Of a DNA stretch of 64,000 bases, positions 8,271 through 16,205 are shown piece after piece; within the stretch, counting starts at the first letter, position 1; every line of letters begins with the position of its first letter. The position numbers and the translations under genes are program-made. The notes under the pieces are model-generated. The model was not told the origin of the DNA. It ran no database searches and saw nothing but the letters and a program-made list of their open reading frames with translations. Origin of the DNA: Alphaproteobacteria bacterium SS10 (GTDB lineage Bacteria > Pseudomonadota > Alphaproteobacteria > TMED2); contig JAHCML010000006.1 of assembly GCA_019192455.1 (NCBI GenBank), positions 338,734 through 402,733 of the forward strand, read 5' to 3'.

Positions 8271-9410
8271 TTAAACGGACAGTCGCTCAGGGCCAGGGCC
8301 TGGAACCTCGCCGGCTTTAGCGCGCCAGATTGCTAGTTCCGGGATCGGCAACGGCGTCGCGGATATGACTGAGGCCGCCGATCTCGGTGCCGGGGTTGGT
8401 GGAGGCAGCAATTGCTTATCCATGGCGGCGAGGCGCTCATCAAACTCATCAATGAACGCTTCAAAGGCCTCGGCCATTTGCTGGCTGTCGGCGCGAGTCC
8501 AATAGGCGCGCGCCTCATTCAGGCCGGTGATCTTGCCAACCTCATCAATGGTGAAGGGGCGGTCCGCTTGTACCGGTTCATCCCAGTTCACCGCCTGTGA
8601 TTCCACCCAGGCCATCAGATATCGGTCATACCCCTCAGAACGGAGTGGTTGTCCCACGGTTGGCCAAGTCTGAAACGCGGCCTTCATGCCGGCAGTCACC
8701 GCGCGCTCACTCAACGGGCCGGCCCCGGTGGCCTTGGCTGCCCTCTCGAAGCTCTCCACCATCGGGCCAAAATGCACATCTTCGCGCAGCTTATCCCAGG
8801 CGTGTTGGAAGTCGGGCTCGGCATGGGCGATCTCCCACATCACGGCGAGTGAGGTCGTATCGGCATCTGCCTCAAGCACGCGGTTCAGGCGAAGATAGGA
8901 GCGCATGTCGTGGGGCAGCTTGGTGCCCTTCTGATGAAACTCCGTGATGGTCGACCAACCGGCGACGGTTTGTTCGCAATGACGCCCCTCATGGCTGATC
9001 ACTTGCACCGCCTGGGCCAAGGTTTCGGTTTGGCTGTACAGCGCGCGGTCGGCGGCGAGGTAATAGCCAAAAGCCTGTCCAGGCTGCAAACCGCCCAGCT
9101 GGACATCGTTGGCCTCGAGGGATTTCAACAATCGGGCGCCGCGCTTGCTCTTCTCCATCAGGGCGACGGTGCGCGCTAGCTGTTGGTTATGCTTAGCGAG
9201 TGGGGCTACCGGGCCGAACTTCCGAAGTTTGTCGATCGGCAGGGTATTGGCGCGTTTCGGCGATGGGTTGTTGAGAGGCGGTGGGCCGGTCACGCGCCGA
9301 GCCGCTATTCGCTTAGCGAGCTTATCGATCTCAGTTGGTGATATCTGCGGCTGCAACGCGAAACCCGTGGCGTAAGGACAGGAAAGCGGTTCGCCGCAGG
9401 GGCACTGCAA
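8271..9410 (-). CDS. Putative zinc metallopeptidase with HEGRH motif, downstream of ClpA-like unfoldase
   Basis: A 379-residue soluble protein. HEGRH at residues 140-144 is an exact HExxH zinc-binding motif, preceded by the hydrophobic stretch AQAVQVIS. LEADAD at 179-184 supplies a plausible third ligand Glu, as in gluzincin-type ExxxD arrangements. The first residues contain a Cys cluster (MQCPCGEPLSCPY). It resembles uncharacterised 'putative metallopeptidase' domains of alphaproteobacteria (possibly DUF6782; not verified). The start drawn here is a TTG directly after an in-frame TGA, the most upstream start possible; a later start is possible. It begins 104 bp after the stop of the ClpA-like gene on the same strand, so the two may be an unfoldase-peptidase pair; that is inference. 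Confidence 0.6.
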   Translation of the reverse strand: MQCPCGEPLSCPYATGFALQPQISPTEIDKLAKRIAARRVTGPPPLNNPSPKRANTLPIDKLRKFGPVAPLAKHNQQLARTVALMEKSKRGARLLKSLEANDVQLGGLQPGQAFGYYLAADRALYSQTETLAQAVQVISHEGRHCEQTVAGWSTITEFHQKGTKLPHDMRSYLRLNRVLEADADTTSLAVMWEIAHAEPDFQHAWDKLREDVHFGPMVESFERAAKATGAGPLSERAVTAGMKAAFQTWPTVGQPLRSEGYDRYLMAWVESQAVNWDEPVQADRPFTIDEVGKITGLNEARAYWTRADSQQMAEAFEAFIDEFDERLAAMDKQLLPPPTPAPRSAASVISATPLPIPELAIWRAKAGEVPGPGPERLSV

Positions 9411-9415
9411 TCACC

Positions 9416-9430
9416 GCATATCTAGTATGC
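9416..9430. repeat. Short inverted repeat just upstream of the metallopeptidase gene
   Basis: GCATA-TCTAG-TATGC gives perfect 5-bp arms with a 5-base spacer, located 6 bp upstream of the TTG start of the putative metallopeptidase. It could be a small operator or the foot of an mRNA hairpin near the ribosome-binding region. With arms this short it may be chance. Confidence 0.25.
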
Positions 9431-9514
9431 AGTATGGCAACGAAAGGAACAGGGTTGCCGACAGCGCCCCATCACATTGTTGGGGACAAGCAAGCCGTGT
9501 GTTCTGCGCCTGGC

Positions 9515-12500
9515 CTAGAACGGCTCAGGGCGTTTCGCCTTATCCTTGTCAGCATCTGGCGCCCCTGTACGACGACGACCAAGTCGGGCGGCAATGCTTT
9601 GCACGAAGGTCTGATCACCTTCTGGCACGGCTGGGCTCTCCGCTGTGACGCCGAAATCCTTGCCAATGCCGTCCAGAACCAGGGTTGAGCCTGGGCGTTC
9701 GCGCATCTGCGAGTTCTTCAGCAACCACATGGCAAGCGGCTGTTCGACCATGTCAGAAAGCGCCCGCTTCAATGGCCGGGCACCCAAGACAGGGTTGAAC
9801 CCCTCCTCAATGAGCTGCTCACGGTCGGTTTCGCCCAGTACCATCTCTAGTGACCAGGTCTGGCGCAGCTGGTTCTGCAACCGTTGAATATTGGCGTCCA
9901 AGATCGGGCGCATATGCTCACGGCCCAGCTGGTAGAATGGCACCGTGGCATCGAGGCGATTGCGGAACTCTGGCGTGAAGTGACGTTTCACCGCCTCCAT
10001 CATGATTTCCGTCGGTGTCTCGCGCTTAGCGCCAGTCCCAAAACCAAATGGCTCTTTCTCTTGGGCTGCCTGCGCTTCAGCAGCTCCAAGGTTGGAGGTC
10101 ATGACAATCAGCGTGTTGCTAAAGTCGACGGTTCGGCCGTTGCCATCTTTAAGTTTGCCATTGTCCATGACCTGCAGCAGGACGTTCATGACATCAGGGT
10201 GCGCCTTCTCAATCTCATCAAGCAGCAGCACCGTATAGGGGCGCTCACGCACCGGACCGGTTAGCAGCCCCTCTTGATCAAAACCGACATAGCCTGGAGG
10301 GGCACCGATCAGCTTACTAACCGAGTGCTTCTCCATGAACTCTGACATGTCGAGGCGGACCATATCGTCGGCGGAACCAGCCGTGCGCTTTGCTAACGCT
10401 CGGGTCAGCTCTGTTTTACCGACGCCAGTAGGACCAACGAACAGATATGAACCAATAGGTTTGTTAGGCTCTCTCAGGCCAGCCTTCGATGTAGCAAGCG
10501 CGAAGGCAACTCGGTTAATCGCTTCATCCTGGCCGAACACATCACCCTTCAACACTTCGCCTAGCTGGGCGTAGCGTTCATCATCCTCTTGCCCCAGAAA
10601 CTCGGCGGGCAAACCGCCAAGCTCTGCCGTAGCTTGAACGACAGCCGCGCGATCAACGGTCGGCTTACCGGCAGCAAAAGCGATAGCACCGGCGCTATCG
10701 AGAATTTCAACACCCTTGTCTGGAAACTTCCGCTGAGGTGCGTAGCGTTCGCCGTAATAGACCGCATCAGCCACCACATCGGAGGGTATCTCCAACTCAT
10801 AATGGCGCTCATACTTGCGCTTCACCCCCTCAAGAATGGTGTAAGTGTCCTCAATATCTGGTTCATTCAAATGGACCGGCTGGGTCCGGCGAACCAGCGC
10901 CCCATCCTTCTCCAAATGCTGTGCATACTCATCGCGGGTGGTGAACAGCATTGTCCGCAGATCACCCTCTTGAAGATAGGTCTTCAGGGTGTTGGAGGCA
11001 TCCTGTGTGCCGCCGCGGGTCTGGCCCAGGCCGACCAGTTGGTGTGCCTCATCGATACCGATTACATAACGGCCATCGCCACGTGCGTTACGTTCGGCCA
11101 TGCCTTGAATGACATTCCGCAACCGCTCCTCAAAATCACCGCGATACTTAGTGCCAGAAATCAGGGCATCGAGCTTTAGCTCATAAACCTCAGCGCCGAT
11201 CTGGTTGCCTGGCACATCGCCGTCGACAACCGCCTGGGCATACCCCTCCAACAAGGCGGTTTTGCCGACGCCCGGATCACCGGTGACAATCGGATTTTTC
11301 TTATCCGCATGGGTCATGATGCGCTTGATCTTCGCAAGCTCATCATCCCGACCAATAATCGGTGGCAGATCGCCAGCACGAGCCTTATCAGTCACGTTCA
11401 CCGTGAACTTATCCAGCGCCTCTTTGAATGCCTCATCGGTGATCTTGTAAGGCGGCAGCGACGTCTGTTCTGCCGTCGTCTGGGAGATTTCGAGCCAACG
11501 CTCACGGCGCATGGGGGTCAGACCGGCATCGTCTTCCAGCAACCGCACAATCTCCGGCTGGGAGCGCAGCAGGGTTTGAACGGCGTTTGACTTGGCCTTC
11601 GGACGGCCATCCTGGAACAACGGGCGGAGATACCCGACAGCGCGTTTGAACGATGGGGTTTGGCGCACACCGGGAATGATTGGTTGGCCCACCAGCTCTT
11701 CACGCCGGCCGAGGGCTTCCTGCATTGATGCGACAGAACTTTGCGTCATCGCCTTACTGTTGAGCCGATTAATCTCATTCGCGATTTCAGGCTGGGTCAG
11801 CAGGGCGAGAAATAGGTGCCGGGGCTCCAGCTGAGATGAGCCAGTATTGCTCGCCTCATTCACCGCGGTCGCGATTATCTTCTGCAAATCATTTTGCGGC
11901 ATCTTCGTCTCCGTTGCCGTAATGGTGCCTGCTAATGCCCGATCGTTGCGGGTCGAAATAATGTCGAGAAGTTGGCCATCGAAGGCCTGCATAACGCGCC
12001 GGATATTGGCCAAATCAACAGTGTCTGGCCCCTTCTCTACCGCCATCAGAATTGACAGCGGTGAGTTCGCCATTTCCTTGGCGGCCTCACGTACTTCATC
12101 AATCACGTCTTGGGGGACGGTTAGGCCAGCTCGTGGGAAGCTGCCATCAACCCCGGCGGCCCGCTCACGCTCAATCGCCGCGTTTAGGGCGACGAGGCGG
12201 GCCACATCCTCTGGCTTTGCCGGGCGCTTACCTTCAAAGGCGATGCGCTCCTGCTGCTCAAAGGTGGTGATCGCATCATCAACGATCTCTTTGGCATAAT
12301 AGGCGTAGGCGCCAGCACCCTTGAGCTGGTTGTCGATATGTTGTGAGAGGGCGCGAACGACCTGCGCCGATTGATGGGCCAGATTGGCCCGAACCGACTT
12401 CACCGGCTTAAAGGATGTGAGGCCCCGTGGACGACCATGGGTCTGGATATCTTCCAGATCTTGAACCGCCTTGCGGATATCGAGATTGGTAACGTGGGTA

Positions 12501-12646
12501 AGCGGGGCGCTGCCTTGGGTCCGTGCCAGGGCCAGCATCAGATCCACCATGTCATGCCGCTCGCGCCGACGGTCCGCCATGTCGCGGCCCAGAGTATGGG
12601 CGAGCGCGCGGAAGAACCGTGTACGGTTTACCAGCAGGTTAGACAT
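9515..12646 (-). CDS. ClpA-like double-AAA+ unfoldase with long atypical N-terminal region
   Basis: A 1043-residue class I Clp/Hsp100 protein. D1 has Walker A GDPGVGKT (456-463), Walker B VIGIDEAH (528-535) and arginine fingers ALVRR. D2 has GPTGVGKTE (738-746), VLLLDEIEKAH (806-816) and the sensor-2 GARPLKRAL. There is no ClpB-type coiled-coil M-domain, so it resembles ClpA. The ClpP-binding loop region reads EPFGFGTGAKR, with FGF (867-869) where ClpA has IGL or IGF. About 425 residues precede D1. Residues ~250-400 look like a degenerate Clp_N repeat (EPRHLFLALL), and the first ~250 residues are an extension I do not recognise. It probably unfolds proteins using ATP; the peptidase partner may be the downstream HEGRH protein rather than ClpP. 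Confidence 0.85.
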   Translation of the reverse strand: MSNLLVNRTRFFRALAHTLGRDMADRRRERHDMVDLMLALARTQGSAPLTHVTNLDIRKAVQDLEDIQTHGRPRGLTSFKPVKSVRANLAHQSAQVVRALSQHIDNQLKGAGAYAYYAKEIVDDAITTFEQQERIAFEGKRPAKPEDVARLVALNAAIERERAAGVDGSFPRAGLTVPQDVIDEVREAAKEMANSPLSILMAVEKGPDTVDLANIRRVMQAFDGQLLDIISTRNDRALAGTITATETKMPQNDLQKIIATAVNEASNTGSSQLEPRHLFLALLTQPEIANEINRLNSKAMTQSSVASMQEALGRREELVGQPIIPGVRQTPSFKRAVGYLRPLFQDGRPKAKSNAVQTLLRSQPEIVRLLEDDAGLTPMRRERWLEISQTTAEQTSLPPYKITDEAFKEALDKFTVNVTDKARAGDLPPIIGRDDELAKIKRIMTHADKKNPIVTGDPGVGKTALLEGYAQAVVDGDVPGNQIGAEVYELKLDALISGTKYRGDFEERLRNVIQGMAERNARGDGRYVIGIDEAHQLVGLGQTRGGTQDASNTLKTYLQEGDLRTMLFTTRDEYAQHLEKDGALVRRTQPVHLNEPDIEDTYTILEGVKRKYERHYELEIPSDVVADAVYYGERYAPQRKFPDKGVEILDSAGAIAFAAGKPTVDRAAVVQATAELGGLPAEFLGQEDDERYAQLGEVLKGDVFGQDEAINRVAFALATSKAGLREPNKPIGSYLFVGPTGVGKTELTRALAKRTAGSADDMVRLDMSEFMEKHSVSKLIGAPPGYVGFDQEGLLTGPVRERPYTVLLLDEIEKAHPDVMNVLLQVMDNGKLKDGNGRTVDFSNTLIVMTSNLGAAEAQAAQEKEPFGFGTGAKRETPTEIMMEAVKRHFTPEFRNRLDATVPFYQLGREHMRPILDANIQRLQNQLRQTWSLEMVLGETDREQLIEEGFNPVLGARPLKRALSDMVEQPLAMWLLKNSQMRERPGSTLVLDGIGKDFGVTAESPAVPEGDQTFVQSIAARLGRRRTGAPDADKDKAKRPEPF

Positions 12647-12720
12647 ATGGCGGCCTCAAACATCCGCTATGGGGAGATAGTGATCCCCCTGATATGCCTG
12701 TCATACGAAAGCTGGAAACG

Positions 12721-12747
12721 CTGTTATTTCACGGCGTTACATGTCAA
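12721..12747 (-). promoter_or_regulatory. Weak candidate promoter for the ClpA-like gene
   Basis: On the reverse strand a consensus TTGACA (12747-12742) lies 15 bp upstream of TAACAG (12726-12721), about 75 nt before the ATG at 12646. The spacer is short and the -10 poor, so only the -35 is persuasive. It sits in the 154-bp gap after the aminotransferase and suggests the unfoldase is transcribed separately. Confidence 0.3.
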
Positions 12748-12800
12748 CAGTACTGACCAATTAAAAAACCCAGAAACCCGCGGATTCAATCCAGCAGGTA

Positions 12801-13997
12801 TCAATTTGCCTGCATCCATTTAACCAAACGATCCATGGCCTGGGTCAGGCTTTCCTCCCCCCGGGCAAAGCAAAGCCGCATAAAGGCCTCACCGCCTGGA
12901 CCGAAGGCGGTGCCCGGTGCCAGGCCAATACCGGCCTGATCAATCAGGTCAAAGCCCAGCTGTCGCACATCCTCAATCCCATCAATGGTGAAGAAGGCGT
13001 AGAAGGCACCATCCGGTGGGGTAAAGCGCACCCGGTTTAACCCGGCAACGGCATCGGCAACGATCTGCCGCCCCTTGGCGGCCCGGGCCACCTGTTCGGT
13101 AATAAAGTCATCGCCCTGATCGAGCGCCACCACGCTCGCCCGCTGCATGAAGGTGGCGACACCAGAGGTTGAGTATTGGATCAAGTTCTCAATCACCTGG
13201 CCCAGCGCCGGCGGTGCTTCAAGCCAGCCAACCCGCCAGCCGGTCATGGCCCAGTTCTTGGACATCGTGTTGACGTAGAGGATCTTGTCATCCGGTTCAG
13301 CGACATCATGGAAGGACGGCGCCCGGAAACCATCATGGGCCGCCCCGAAATAATACCGGGCATAGATCTCATCAGCGACAATCCAGAGATCGCGCTGCCT
13401 TGCACCCTCCAAGATCGCGCGCAACTCCCCCTCACTGGCAGTCCAGCCGGTTGGGTTGCCGGGTGAGTTTAGGAAAATCGCTGTGGTGTCCGGCCTGATC
13501 GCCGCTAATAGCTTCTCAAGGTCGAGCTGCCATCGATCATCTATGAAATCCATCGGCACGGTGATCGCCTCACCGCCCGTCAGCTCAATAGCGGCGGCGA
13601 AGTTAGGCCAGGTCGGCGTGGGAATAACCATCGAGGCGCCAGCACCAGCGACCGCGGCGATCGCCAACTGCACGGCCTGCATGCCCGAACCCGTGACGTA
13701 GAAGCGGTCATAGGTGAACGGGAAGGCCCCGCCATAGAGCCGCCGCATATAGTTGCTGATCGCCTCCCGCAACGGCGGGATACCGCGCTGGTAGGTATAA
13801 AACGTCTCCCCGGCATCGAGGGACTCAACGGCGCCCGCCCTGATGAATTCGGGGGTCGGCAGATCACCCTCCCCGGCCCATAACGGGATTAAGCCATCGC
13901 GCCCAATGCCATGATTGACCATCTCGACAATGCCACTCGGCGGTGCATTGCGGGCCTCAGGGCGAAGGCCACCCATCAATGAGTTGTTGATGTTCAC
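12801..13997 (-). CDS. Class I/II PLP-dependent aminotransferase
   Basis: A 398-residue fold-type I aminotransferase. Visible are LWAGEGDLPTP near the N-terminus, the SPGNPTG motif binding PLP, ADEIYARYYFG, and the Schiff-base lysine in SKNWAMTGWRVGW. These enzymes move an amino group between an amino acid and a 2-oxo acid; the exact substrate (aspartate, aromatic or other) cannot be read off. I chose GTG at 13997 because GGAG lies at proper distance before it. The longer open frame to 14144 would overlap the divergently transcribed DsbA-like gene. The two genes then diverge with 95 bp between start codons. Confidence 0.88.
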   Translation of the reverse strand: MNINNSLMGGLRPEARNAPPSGIVEMVNHGIGRDGLIPLWAGEGDLPTPEFIRAGAVESLDAGETFYTYQRGIPPLREAISNYMRRLYGGAFPFTYDRFYVTGSGMQAVQLAIAAVAGAGASMVIPTPTWPNFAAAIELTGGEAITVPMDFIDDRWQLDLEKLLAAIRPDTTAIFLNSPGNPTGWTASEGELRAILEGARQRDLWIVADEIYARYYFGAAHDGFRAPSFHDVAEPDDKILYVNTMSKNWAMTGWRVGWLEAPPALGQVIENLIQYSTSGVATFMQRASVVALDQGDDFITEQVARAAKGRQIVADAVAGLNRVRFTPPDGAFYAFFTIDGIEDVRQLGFDLIDQAGIGLAPGTAFGPGGEAFMRLCFARGEESLTQAMDRLVKWMQAN

Positions 13998-14092
13998 GGA
14001 CGCAATCTCCAAGGTGGGCGGCAATCGGCAGCGCCTGGTGTTAGCACCATCAATGCCATAGCAAAAACCACCAGCTCGAGATAGCGCGACCC

Positions 14093-14788
14093 ATGACAGA
14101 CAATGCCGCACCAGAAGGCGAAGATCAGGATCCAGCCGGCCCACAAGCGGCGCAGCTGGTCTATTTCGCTGACCCGATGTGCTCTTGGTGCTGGGGCTTT
14201 AAGCCGTCGCTGCTTGCCGTGTTGGAAACCTATGGCAGCCGGTTGCCACTGCGTATGATCATGGGCGGCCTCCGCGCCGGTAACACCAAGGCGATGGATG
14301 CTGAACAGAAGGCAACGATCCGCCAGCATTGGGAACATGTGGCAGAGGCCAGCGGCCAGCCCTTCCGCTTCGACTTCTTTGATCAAGATGGCTTTGTCTA
14401 CGATACCGAACCCGCCTGCCGCGCCATTGTTGCGGCCGGGGAGATCGCGCCGGATCGGGTTATCCCCTATCTGGTCGCGGTGCAAAGCGGTTTTTATGAA
14501 GAAAACCGAGATGTGACGGACCCAGAGGTTCTGGCCGACCTCTCAGTTGATGCTGGCATTGACCGGGATGAATTCTTAGAGGCGTTTAACGACCCAGAGG
14601 TGGCGGATGCGACCCAGCAGGGTTTCGCCCTTAGCCAACAGATTGGCGTCTCTGGCTTCCCCACCGTACTGATCGGCGCTGATGAGACTGGCTATGACCT
14701 GCTCACGGCTGGGTTCCGCAAGCCCGACATTATGGTGCAGATGGTCGGTGACTGGCTAGAGCAGCACGGCCATGAGGCAGTGCAGTAG
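14093..14788 (+). CDS. DsbA-family thiol oxidoreductase (COG3531-like)
   Basis: A 231-residue thioredoxin-fold protein of the DsbA/FrnE group. The active site is DPMCSWCWGFKPS, with a CxxC (Cys-Ser-Trp-Cys) at the start of the first helix after LVYFA. The cis-Pro loop is in GVSGFPTVLIG. No signal peptide is visible, so it probably works in the cytoplasm as a disulfide isomerase/reductase or glutathione-linked enzyme. Length fits the family. It stands alone, divergent from the aminotransferase and convergent with the OpgC-type gene 17 bp further on. Confidence 0.85.
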   Translation: MTDNAAPEGEDQDPAGPQAAQLVYFADPMCSWCWGFKPSLLAVLETYGSRLPLRMIMGGLRAGNTKAMDAEQKATIRQHWEHVAEASGQPFRFDFFDQDGFVYDTEPACRAIVAAGEIAPDRVIPYLVAVQSGFYEENRDVTDPEVLADLSVDAGIDRDEFLEAFNDPEVADATQQGFALSQQIGVSGFPTVLIGADETGYDLLTAGFRKPDIMVQMVGDWLEQHGHEAVQ

Positions 14789-14805
14789 CACGCGCCTTCA
14801 CAACC

Positions 14806-16098
14806 CTATCGCGCCGGAACGCCACCCTGCATGGGCGGCATCGATGCGGAACTCGACGTTGAGGTGACCGGCTCAGCAGGCGTTGGTTTCGGCGCCTTTG
14901 GCTTGCGCCAGGGTTGGCCTTTGAACCAGCCGACCAGATAGGCCGTGATGATCAAAAGACCAAAGCCGGTCAGGTTGACCGCGATGACTGTGTACCAATC
15001 CTTGCCCAGGTAATCGAAGGCGAAGCCACCAACCCGGCCCAGGACCATGGAGAGCAAGAACACGGCGAGCGATTGCTGCCCCACCTTGCGGATCACGGCG
15101 ATCACCTTGGCTTTAATACCGCTGCCCATCAGGCGGCGGCCACCCTCACCCACCGCCGCATAGGCCAGATAGGCAAGTGCTAGAAAGTGGATGTAACGGA
15201 ACAGGCCAAAATCGGTCTTGTTGATCACTGGCTTCAGCGATCTGCGCCATTCCAAAAGATCAGCGCCGAAGATCACAAAGTCGAGGCGATAAACCCGGAA
15301 ATAGGCGGTTGGTACTGCCGCCAGCACAATCACCGCCGCCAGAATGACCAGCCGATAATCAATCGGCGGTGCTGGGATCCAACCGCGCATAAAGGCATAG
15401 CCGGTGAAGAAGACCAGCTGCCAGGCAAACGGGTTGAAGAACCATTCCCGATCCGACCACGGCTCCGCCGGCAGTTGCAGCATCTGGAAATGCGCCAGGG
15501 CATAGAGACCGGAGACGAACGCTAGAACCAGCGCCACATGCATGCGGGACAGCAGCATCACCACCGGCAGCAGGCATAGGATCACCAGATACATCGGCAG
15601 GATGTCGAAGTAGTTCGGCACATAGGTCAGCGTGAACAGGCCGACAATCTGGGGCATCGGGTTGTTGAAGAACGGGTAGAGGTTCAGCCTACCCACCTGG
15701 TCCTTCTCAACCAGCGCCATCTCATTCATCACCACCAACATGGCGGCGATGATGAAGAACAGGGCGATATGGGCCCAATAGACCTGCCAGACCCGGTACG
15801 CGACCCGTGCCGCGCCTAGGAACCAGCCGGCATTGTCAAACACCTTGCCAAAGGCGATGGCCGACGCCATGCCAGAGCAGAAGACGAAAATCTCAGTCGC
15901 ATCGGAATAGCCAAACCGCGCTGGGATCCAGAGGGTCCAGGGATTTCCGGGCGTGTGGGCGAGTAGGATGATGAACATGCAGATGCCACGGAAGAAATCG
16001 AGCCGTGGATCGCGCACCCGTTCGGGGTTGCGGGCGGGTGGCTCAGCGAGCGCGGCACCCTGACCGGGTAGGGCGTTTGGTTGTTGCTGTTCGCTCAT
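14806..16098 (-). CDS. OpgC-domain membrane acyltransferase
   Basis: A 430-residue inner-membrane protein with about ten hydrophobic helices. The N-terminal signature DPRLDFFRGICMFIILLAHT, followed by FGYSDATEIFVFCSGM, is typical of the OpgC family of acyltransferases. OpgC adds succinyl groups to periplasmic glucans in enterobacteria; relatives in alphaproteobacteria modify cyclic glucans or other polymers. No glucan synthase (opgGH or ndvB-like) is in the window, so the substrate is unknown. I start at ATG 16098 (MSEQQQ); the frame extends to a GTG at 16134. The C-terminal ~40 residues are Pro/Ser-rich and cytoplasmic. Confidence 0.85.
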   Translation of the reverse strand: MSEQQQPNALPGQGAALAEPPARNPERVRDPRLDFFRGICMFIILLAHTPGNPWTLWIPARFGYSDATEIFVFCSGMASAIAFGKVFDNAGWFLGAARVAYRVWQVYWAHIALFFIIAAMLVVMNEMALVEKDQVGRLNLYPFFNNPMPQIVGLFTLTYVPNYFDILPMYLVILCLLPVVMLLSRMHVALVLAFVSGLYALAHFQMLQLPAEPWSDREWFFNPFAWQLVFFTGYAFMRGWIPAPPIDYRLVILAAVIVLAAVPTAYFRVYRLDFVIFGADLLEWRRSLKPVINKTDFGLFRYIHFLALAYLAYAAVGEGGRRLMGSGIKAKVIAVIRKVGQQSLAVFLLSMVLGRVGGFAFDYLGKDWYTVIAVNLTGFGLLIITAYLVGWFKGQPWRKPKAPKPTPAEPVTSTSSSASMPPMQGGVPAR

Positions 16099-16205
16099 TA
16101 CGTCACATCTATTGGCTGGCCCCAACGCCAGCACTCATCAAAAACCGGCCCGGATATAGGCCGCATCTTTCATGAAAACCAAGGGGGCTTTTGCTGTTTA
16201 CGGCC

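Noticed and set aside
9467-9485. CCCCA/TGGGG hairpin after the ClpA-like gene
   Set aside because: The stem is only 5 bp, has no T-run and could be chance; not called as a terminator.
13998-14144. N-terminal extension of the aminotransferase
   Set aside because: It would overlap the divergent DsbA-like gene and encodes no conserved sequence; a GTG with GGAG at 13997 gives the normal length.
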